A stretch of 10,818 bases of DNA from an uncultured Lachnospiraceae bacterium. Lineage in GTDB: Bacteria; Bacillota; Clostridia; Lachnospirales; Lachnospiraceae. Position numbers and translations under genes: made by a program. This document shows positions 6,701 through 10,818 of the stretch, piece by piece (positions within the stretch are counted from its first letter, which is position 1; the number at the start of each line of letters is the position of its first letter). The notes beneath the pieces are model-generated. The model did not search any database, was not told the DNA's origin, and saw only the letters and a list, made by a program, of their open reading frames with translations. The stretch is from assembly GCA_945836565.1 (NCBI GenBank), contig CAMALN010000038.1, positions 1-10,818 of the forward strand, in the 5' to 3' direction.

Positions 6701-8205
6701 ATCTTGGACAGACGCTCGCTTAATGCTACTATGTCCTCATCCGCTGCCTCCTTACGACTCCTGGCTACAGCAAGAGCTGTCTTCGCCTCAGACAAAAGCT
6801 TATCCTGAAACTCACGCTTAAGCTTATCCTCTGTAAGCTCCTCAGAAAGCTTTGCAATCTGCGAACGTATGTCAGCAAGCGCAATATCCGTTCTCATCTT
6901 GATATTGTAGGCATAAGCATATATAGCCTCCTCATCAAGCTTTGAATCTGCCATTATATTTTTGAGTAATTCCTCGTACTCATGGTACTTGGCCCTATCC
7001 GTCATATAATCAAGATACTCGTTGATGCTTTCCTTAAGATTGTATTCCTCCATCAAAGAATCAAGTCTGCCTCTGGCTTCCTTAAGCTTATCATTTAATG
7101 CTTTATCACGCTCGGCAAGCTCCTTTATCTGATTCTTATCACGTGCAACCTTTAAGCATTCTATCTTCCTTCGCTGGCCGCCAAGCTGAAGCTGCTTCTC
7201 ATCCCTTGCACGATTTAGCTCCTCCATTTGCTCCTCGTCATTCTTCGCAAACTCTGCTCCTGTTACGCAGACATTTGCCAATATGTCTGTAAGCTCGCTT
7301 TTTTCTTTATACAGATCCATAAATGAAGCAACCCTATCAGCAAGCACATTTATAAGCTCAATCTGATGATCATAGCTCGATATATCCTTTTTCTTCTTGG
7401 CAAGTACAGTAAGCTGCTCCTTTATATCCATAAGCATCTTTGCCATCGAAGAGCTTCCATCATCCTCTCTGGCAGTCTTAACCATATATGCCTTTTCTAT
7501 AATCTCCTCTATAAGAAGATCCTCAACTACCTTTCTGGTAGTCTTATAATTATTCTCAAAATACGTTCTGACATGTCCCTCAGTCTTGTTGATACCTCGT
7601 ATTATCTCCCACTGGCTCTCGTGAAGACCAAAATTACTGATATATCTCTGATATTCTCCCTTTCGCTCAAATACACGAACACGAAGGCGCATGTCACTTC
7701 TCTCTAAGTCCTTCAGATAATTGCGAAGTCCCTGAAAGGTGACCCTCGTGCCGTCCTTAACAAGCGGCAGATTGATTATGTCATTCTTATTGTAGTCCCT
7801 GTAGAAAATACAATAATTAAAATATTCTATAGAAGCCACATCTGCATTTGCATTATCAGTCTCTGACTCCGAAGCCTCCTTTGCCTTTCTGGCACAGAAG
7901 CCCGTAGTCATATATCTGTAGCCCTCGCTGTCCTCACCCGGCTCAAGCTTCCACTCCACAAGCGAGTGTATGGTAGTATTCCCATTTCCGGTTCTAAACA
8001 GCTTCTCGATAGGTTGCTTCTCATCCAATGTACAGTTCGGTATCATATTCTGCATAAGAAGCAGCATAAGAACACTCTTACCGCCACCGTTTGCCAAGTC
8101 GTAGAGTGTGTTCTTGCCATGCATTCTCATGGTGAAATCATCATAATACTGCGTTCCGAAATTATATTTTACGTTATTCACTCTTATTCTGTTGATACTA
8201 GGCAT
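3796..8205 (-). CDS. SMC/MukB/JetC-like coiled-coil ATPase
   Basis: A 1469-residue protein with SMC layout. An N-terminal ATPase half carries the P-loop LANGGGKS (residues 37-44). Long charged coiled coils cover roughly 260-640 and 760-1240, separated by a globular hinge-like region at about 642-750 (NPDIVYGVVVDDYSS and after). The C-terminal ATPase half has an ABC-type signature region, GSTGQSQG (1343-1350), and a Walker B strand, TIFIDNPFG (1378-1386), with a D-loop-like AAKD next. In this class ATP binding joins two heads, and the dimer with its kleisin and small subunit extrudes DNA loops. Two oddities are that the first Walker A glycine is Leu and that the residue after Walker B Asp1382 is Asn rather than Glu. 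The tail is acidic with a doubled ELEY. A GTG frame begins at 8214, but GGAGG at 8214-8218 lies eight bases before the ATG at 8203-8205, giving an ATGCCTAG overlap with the previous gene. Confidence 0.9.
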   Translation of the reverse strand: MPSINRIRVNNVKYNFGTQYYDDFTMRMHGKNTLYDLANGGGKSVLMLLLMQNMIPNCTLDEKQPIEKLFRTGNGNTTIHSLVEWKLEPGEDSEGYRYMTTGFCARKAKEASESETDNANADVASIEYFNYCIFYRDYNKNDIINLPLVKDGTRVTFQGLRNYLKDLERSDMRLRVRVFERKGEYQRYISNFGLHESQWEIIRGINKTEGHVRTYFENNYKTTRKVVEDLLIEEIIEKAYMVKTAREDDGSSSMAKMLMDIKEQLTVLAKKKKDISSYDHQIELINVLADRVASFMDLYKEKSELTDILANVCVTGAEFAKNDEEQMEELNRARDEKQLQLGGQRRKIECLKVARDKNQIKELAERDKALNDKLKEARGRLDSLMEEYNLKESINEYLDYMTDRAKYHEYEELLKNIMADSKLDEEAIYAYAYNIKMRTDIALADIRSQIAKLSEELTEDKLKREFQDKLLSEAKTALAVARSRKEAADEDIVALSERLSKIRMSMNDIKFASYDEQLEENEGALSDLKEKINNSEEEKRSAQISLNDLKLELMLKGKQLERLEEDIAGLEADNYKYQEAEGRLSNFRNIYKTEDIDALKETIAQKITSTILDIYVLEQNIARAEKRSRQLAEGRIIENSEAVNKLLDYIETRHGKLAMSGMDYIMALPEEAKKKVLTTNPDIVYGVVVDDYSSIKEDPNICDVNTGTQMVVVYDMKSVDEKAMYLGEHVFTVGAKPEYILDSETIAALTKANNDSVKEMLMKKEVWEDMLDALKEDQTFIIRLLESGILEAQKKLSDAKDSEQKLRDDIDALKKSISDTEKTLEALTDKINELKDAYDIRLEDNNKLVTVLSIEELVSKQEAVSKAAAEDIRRLSENVDELTNSSADEGIDVASAEARLELLQKKEAELVREWDENYKAYYLVDKEYEVIASSDDELKARFKAMVEVGSADARTIEDKREIMDTIKTSMDRTLKSIERRGTSIKKLEDMEKHNLLFASDEDILHASRVNMENVKEQIKACEAEIKEVSQKISKLEGSIEYAISSIEKQFGTYEEQDASLSEIVSNLESGEQLLKRLEDEYKASEKACREYLRQQGYMIELYKDVKRIVVTYDISLEHAVIINESKDQLRNIFETALLKFDKSIKGIERAKNELLKFKGNTATALDVMEVYELARTIRDDVVIPDDYNMARELLENLNTTAEYISLERDRIEKSLTDMETIKANFEEQCLQRCLDVRTELDKLPKLSRIIVDDEPIQMVGLAIPYVKDEFLKQRMSDYIDKLVAQADGYEKDQDRIKFIRSSLTLKKLFGVIVTDMNAIKLSLYKRERIKEQSRYLKYEEAVGSTGQSQGIYIQFLVSIINYISGMYQASNDDMRTKTIFIDNPFGAAKDVYIWEPIFAMLKANKVQLIVPARGATPAITGRFDVNYILGQQMSQGKQLTVVTDYTSTVEQDELEYQELEYEQESFDFI

Positions 8206-8926
8206 CCTCTCCACCTCCCAGTACCTTGTATATCTTGCCTCGGTATTCCTCGAAATAATTCTCTACTACCGCCTTGAAACGGTTAGTAGGATAATATCTG
8301 CCCTCAACCTCGACAAAAAGCTTCTGCGATATAAGGAAGTTTAGAGCAAGCTTTATATAGCCGGTGCGTGATGCCCTTGATGCCCTGTTTTTGTCCTTGT
8401 CCTCTGATGTAACCGCAGGCAGCTCATCCCACAAAAGCGCGAGTGCCTTGAAGCTTTCCTCACTTATCTCATCCATTGCATATACTGAGATATCATTTGT
8501 GATAACCGACAGATAATCACTTACCTGCTTCATGATATCCTCAAGTCGCACATACTCCTTTACCTGATATGATGCAGAATCCTGATAGAACGAGAGCAAG
8601 GTGTTATACATTATAAAGTACACCATATAAAGCTCCTTGTTTATTCTAAGGCCGAGTATTCGTTTCATATCATCATTTGTGTAACCGAATATACGGTTTC
8701 CCTCGCCTGCTGTGATATATATGCTCTCCTCATATTCATACACACTCAGGTTAAGCTTCTTCAATAATCTGGTTACTATGTCATAAACTGCAGAGTTCGA
8801 ATAGTACTCCTCATACATCTCTCTGGTATCAGGATTGGAACGTGAGATGTCCTGTCCGGTAATAAGTGCGGCATATATATCCAAGGCCTTATCCAAGCTT
8901 CTGTCAATGCTCATATCCTCCATCAT
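8198..8926 (-). CDS. MukE/JetB-like small subunit of the SMC complex
   Basis: A 242-residue soluble protein encoded between the kleisin-like and SMC-like genes, the position of MukE, MksE and JetB. It is predominantly helical, with two winged-helix-like portions: the first around residues 35-95 (VYDIVTRLLKKLNLSVYEYEESIYIT), and the second at the C-terminus (YIKLALNFLISQKLFVEVEGRYYPTNRFKAVVENYF). That strand-turn-strand wing after a helix is typical of these subunits. It could belong to the DUF6063-type JetB group, but I cannot confirm this without a profile search. Such subunits bridge the kleisin and DNA. AGGAGG (8932-8937) precedes two adjacent ATGs; the first overlaps the upstream TGA as ATGA, and the second has the more usual spacing. 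The stop overlaps the start of the ATPase gene. The function is inferred mainly from size, fold pattern and gene order. Confidence 0.8.
   Translation of the reverse strand: MMEDMSIDRSLDKALDIYAALITGQDISRSNPDTREMYEEYYSNSAVYDIVTRLLKKLNLSVYEYEESIYITAGEGNRIFGYTNDDMKRILGLRINKELYMVYFIMYNTLLSFYQDSASYQVKEYVRLEDIMKQVSDYLSVITNDISVYAMDEISEESFKALALLWDELPAVTSEDKDKNRASRASRTGYIKLALNFLISQKLFVEVEGRYYPTNRFKAVVENYFEEYRGKIYKVLGGGEDA
8214..8218 (-). promoter_or_regulatory. Ribosome binding site setting the SMC ATPase start
   Basis: GGAGG eight bases before the ATG at 8203-8205, inside the end of the small-subunit gene. It favours the ATG over the in-frame GTG at 8212-8214, which is embedded in the site itself. 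Confidence 0.7.
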
Positions 8927-10557
8927 CCGTTCCTCCTTTCTTTCTCTGTAGTTCCCTTTGTAAATCTCATATTTGTTACCATAAATCTGTCGTCCACAGT
9001 CTCAGTCTCCTCTTCAAGCTGTCCCAAGGCCTCAAGCTCACTATAGGTAGACACATTTTTGTACCTTCTTGCCATCCTTGCATCTGTGATATCAAGTACA
9101 AGCTGCTCATCTATATCAAACTCTATTGTAAATGCCAGATTCTTAAATCGTTCCTTTGCATCCTTGCTCAAATACTCGATAACCATACCCTCAAGCATAG
9201 TGTCCTGTTTTACGAGCATATCTGACATATGGTATTCCTTCTTACCTGCCAAGTGTACAAGGAATGCATAATAATCTCTGTTTCCGTATATTTCTTTACC
9301 GAATTTAACCTCGAGAATCGTGTTGAATTCCTTGAGTGTAAGACTGTTCCACTTGTCTATCTGGTCGAGAAGCTCATAGAACATCCTTGCGAAATTCCTG
9401 CCTATCTCCTGCTCAAGCAACTCATCCTCATATATGAAATCAAGATCAAGCTTTGCCTTTTCCGCCTTCTCACCCTTATCCTTATCCTCCGCCTTAAGCG
9501 TCAGGATATTATCTATCGACTTCATACTAAATGTCTTATCTATCCTGGGCGCAAAAAGAGGCATGAGCACTGCTCCCATAAGAGCAGGCTTATCCTTATC
9601 CATAATATTTGCAAGAGCCTGTCTGAAATCAAATACCGGTCTTAGCTTTCTAAGCTTTGCCCTGCTTATAATCTTGTCTGATAGCTGAGTGAGCTCCATA
9701 GTCTCTGCTATAAGCCTGCTGTGATTATATATTGTCCTCTTAAGCTCGGTCTCAAGTGCGCTTATCTCCTCCATCGCCTTAGAATTCGGAGTCGCCTTCT
9801 CTATCGTCTTATCCACCAATGCCTTGTTCTTCGCGAAAAGCTTCTGCTCCTCACTAAACCACTTGGCAGTGTTGGACATATATTCCTCATACGCCTTACT
9901 TCCTTCGAATACATCTATGCTAAGAAGCTTAAGCACCTGATCCTTCTTCATAACCAGCTCTCTCAGCTGAGAATTAATTCTCTTTACTACATCTATACCA
10001 CCCTTGAAGTTATTCGATGTAATCATCTTCTCCAGTAGAAGCTGGGATATATTTATCTTACTCTCGTCCTTTATCTCCTTAGTGTCGAGATAGAATTCGA
10101 TACCCTCAGGTGTAATTGTATATAGCACCTGTCCGTTCTCTATCCTGCTGTCTATAAGTCTGACTCTACTTACCTTTTTTTTCCTGTTCTCGGGATCATA
10201 GAAGGAAAACTCGAATGCACGTCCGTCATTTTTCAGCTTATCAAATATGTAAAGTGCAAGCTGCTTCTCGTCCTCCGCCGATTCCTTAAGCTCGAAATCC
10301 CTATGCAAAAGCTCGAGCACGAAGTCCTCATATTCATCATAGGTTATGTCACGCTCGTGGAAATTATTTTCGTTAATAAAAAAACGCAGGGATGCCATAG
10401 TAATATATCCCATGTCAAGCGAAGCATACCTTCCCTCTTTATATTGAGAAAACGTGGTCTCGCTCAGCACAAAAAAAGGATAATACTTTTTCAGGTTCTG
10501 CATCCTCGCGCTATGCTCTGCAATTATATCGTTTATCATCACGTGCTTAAGTGCCAT
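8923..10557 (-). CDS. Kleisin-like (MukF/JetA-like) subunit of the SMC complex
   Basis: A 544-residue soluble protein, first of the three SMC-complex genes. The N-terminal third looks like paired winged-helix domains: YITMASLRFFINENNFHERD and on (50-90), then VLYTITPEGIEFYLDT (145-159). LLLEKMITSNNFKGGIDVVKRINSQL (173-198) follows and resembles the MukF-type helical region after its winged helix. The middle (about 200-310) is helical and coiled-coil-like. A charged linker (about 356-370, AEDKDKGEKAEKAK) leads to a C-terminal domain that should contact the ATPase head. In MukBEF and Wadjet complexes this subunit links the two heads and binds the MukE/JetB subunit. It may match the DUF5716/JetA family, which needs a profile search. 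A TTG frame opens at 10581, but GAGGG (10562-10566) precedes the ATG at 10555-10557. The stop overlaps the next start as ATGA. Assignment rests on fold pattern, size and operon order. Confidence 0.8.
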   Translation of the reverse strand: MALKHVMINDIIAEHSARMQNLKKYYPFFVLSETTFSQYKEGRYASLDMGYITMASLRFFINENNFHERDITYDEYEDFVLELLHRDFELKESAEDEKQLALYIFDKLKNDGRAFEFSFYDPENRKKKVSRVRLIDSRIENGQVLYTITPEGIEFYLDTKEIKDESKINISQLLLEKMITSNNFKGGIDVVKRINSQLRELVMKKDQVLKLLSIDVFEGSKAYEEYMSNTAKWFSEEQKLFAKNKALVDKTIEKATPNSKAMEEISALETELKRTIYNHSRLIAETMELTQLSDKIISRAKLRKLRPVFDFRQALANIMDKDKPALMGAVLMPLFAPRIDKTFSMKSIDNILTLKAEDKDKGEKAEKAKLDLDFIYEDELLEQEIGRNFARMFYELLDQIDKWNSLTLKEFNTILEVKFGKEIYGNRDYYAFLVHLAGKKEYHMSDMLVKQDTMLEGMVIEYLSKDAKERFKNLAFTIEFDIDEQLVLDITDARMARRYKNVSTYSELEALGQLEEETETVDDRFMVTNMRFTKGTTEKERRNG

Positions 10558-10561
10558 AATT

Positions 10562-10566
10562 CCCTC
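10562..10566 (-). promoter_or_regulatory. Ribosome binding site setting the kleisin-like start
   Basis: GAGGG four bases before the ATG at 10555-10557. The spacing is short, but the in-frame TTG at 10579-10581 has no such site and directly follows the terminator T-run. Confidence 0.55.
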
Positions 10567-10579
10567 GTATTCCGGCGGC

Positions 10580-10627
10580 AAAAAAATATCTTAACTATGC
10601 CGCTTTCTAAATCGCATAATTAAGATA
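10580..10627 (-). terminator. Intrinsic terminator between the membrane-protein gene and the SMC operon
   Basis: The arms at 10614-10627 and 10587-10600 form a 14-bp stem on the minus strand (TATCTTAATTATGC with GCATAGTTAAGATA, one G-U pair) around a 13-base loop. Seven T residues (10580-10586) follow directly. It lies about 50 bases after the stop of the upstream gene and 22 bases before the kleisin-like start. It probably ends the upstream transcript, but it lies in the leader region of the SMC operon, so it could also act as an attenuator. Confidence 0.87.
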
Positions 10628-10656
10628 ATTTTAATATAAAATCGGTTGAAATACAA
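10628..10656 (-). promoter_or_regulatory. Candidate sigma-A promoter of the SMC operon
   Basis: On the minus strand TTGTAT (10651-10656) is a weak -35 (TTG conserved). After exactly 17 bases comes TAAAAT (10628-10633), a good -10 in an A/T-rich setting (TTATATTAAAAT). Transcription would begin near 10621, inside the 5' arm of the adjoining terminator. No better-placed promoter was seen between the upstream stop codon and the kleisin-like gene. Confidence 0.42.
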
Positions 10657-10675
10657 GAGTTGCCAATACGCTTTC

Positions 10676-10818
10676 TCATCGTTGATTATTCTCCATATCT
10701 TCTGCCTTTTTGTAATCCACATACTGACCTGCCGTTATTGCCAGTATAAAGAATATAATAAAAGATAATCCCAGGAACAGAAGATATTTCTTAGAGGATT
10801 TTGTATTTGCTCTAACAC
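10676..10818 (-). CDS. C-terminal part of a small membrane protein (cut by window edge)
   Basis: This frame is open from the window edge to a TGA at 10676-10678 and supplies 46 residues. It contains a lysine-rich stretch (NTKSSKKY), then one strongly hydrophobic helix (LLFLGLSFIIFFILAITAG, residues 12-30), then a short charged tail (QYVDYKKAEDMENNQR). The positive residues before the helix suggest its N-terminal side is in the cytoplasm and the tail outside. The protein may be a single-pass membrane protein or the end of a larger one. No family is recognised. The terminator at 10580-10627 probably closes its transcript. Confidence 0.6.
   Translation of the reverse strand, partial: VRANTKSSKKYLLFLGLSFIIFFILAITAGQYVDYKKAEDMENNQR

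Noticed and set aside
3796-10557. Very frequent AAGCTT hexamers through the SMC operon
   Set aside because: They are explained by the preferred codons AAG, AGC and CTT in Lys/Ser/Leu-rich helical proteins and show no regular spacing.
10619-10679. A 19-codon frame (beginning MRKRIGN) overlapping the upstream stop as ATGA
   Set aside because: It has only a poorly spaced ribosome binding site, runs through the candidate promoter and into the terminator stem, and encodes nothing recognisable; probably chance.

Overview
This window looks like a piece of chromosome from a Clostridia-type Firmicute, most likely a Lachnospiraceae relative. The reasons are moderate-to-low GC, strong AGGAGG-type ribosome binding sites, tightly packed co-directional genes, and a clostridial-style short malic enzyme and MoxR/DUF58 pair. 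This placement is an inference from style, not a database match. Every gene I can support lies on the minus strand, so transcription runs from high to low coordinates.

From right to left, the window opens with the C-terminal end of a small membrane protein (10676-10818). A strong intrinsic terminator (10580-10627) follows, with a candidate promoter (10628-10656) packed directly against it. Next comes a three-gene SMC-complex operon: a 544-aa kleisin-like/JetA-like subunit (8923-10557), a 242-aa MukE/JetB-like winged-helix subunit (8198-8926), and a 1469-aa SMC/MukB/JetC-like ATPase (3796-8205). Their start and stop codons overlap (ATGA, then ATGCCTAG). The JetD nuclease that accompanies these subunits in Wadjet anti-plasmid systems is not in the window. 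Nine bases after the ATPase starts a SplB-like radical SAM protein (2905-3786) whose C-terminus carries a QLSLF sliding-clamp-like motif. A compound inverted repeat (2870-2911) overlaps its stop codon. An 85-aa coiled-coil protein (2570-2827) and a malate dehydrogenase (decarboxylating) (1390-2559) follow, and the run ends at a clear terminator (1339-1375).

A separate unit then starts from its own promoter (1307-1334): a MoxR AAA+ ATPase (323-1249) and the first 101 residues of a DUF58-like membrane protein (1-305, cut by the window edge).

The most interesting content is the SMC complex. It has MukBEF/Wadjet architecture but no adjacent nuclease. Its ATPase has an Asn where the Walker B catalytic Glu is expected and lacks the first Walker A glycine. 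It is apparently co-transcribed with a radical SAM enzyme that may dock on the DNA sliding clamp. There is no gene-free stretch longer than 300 bases, and I saw no tRNA, rRNA, CRISPR array or insertion sequence.
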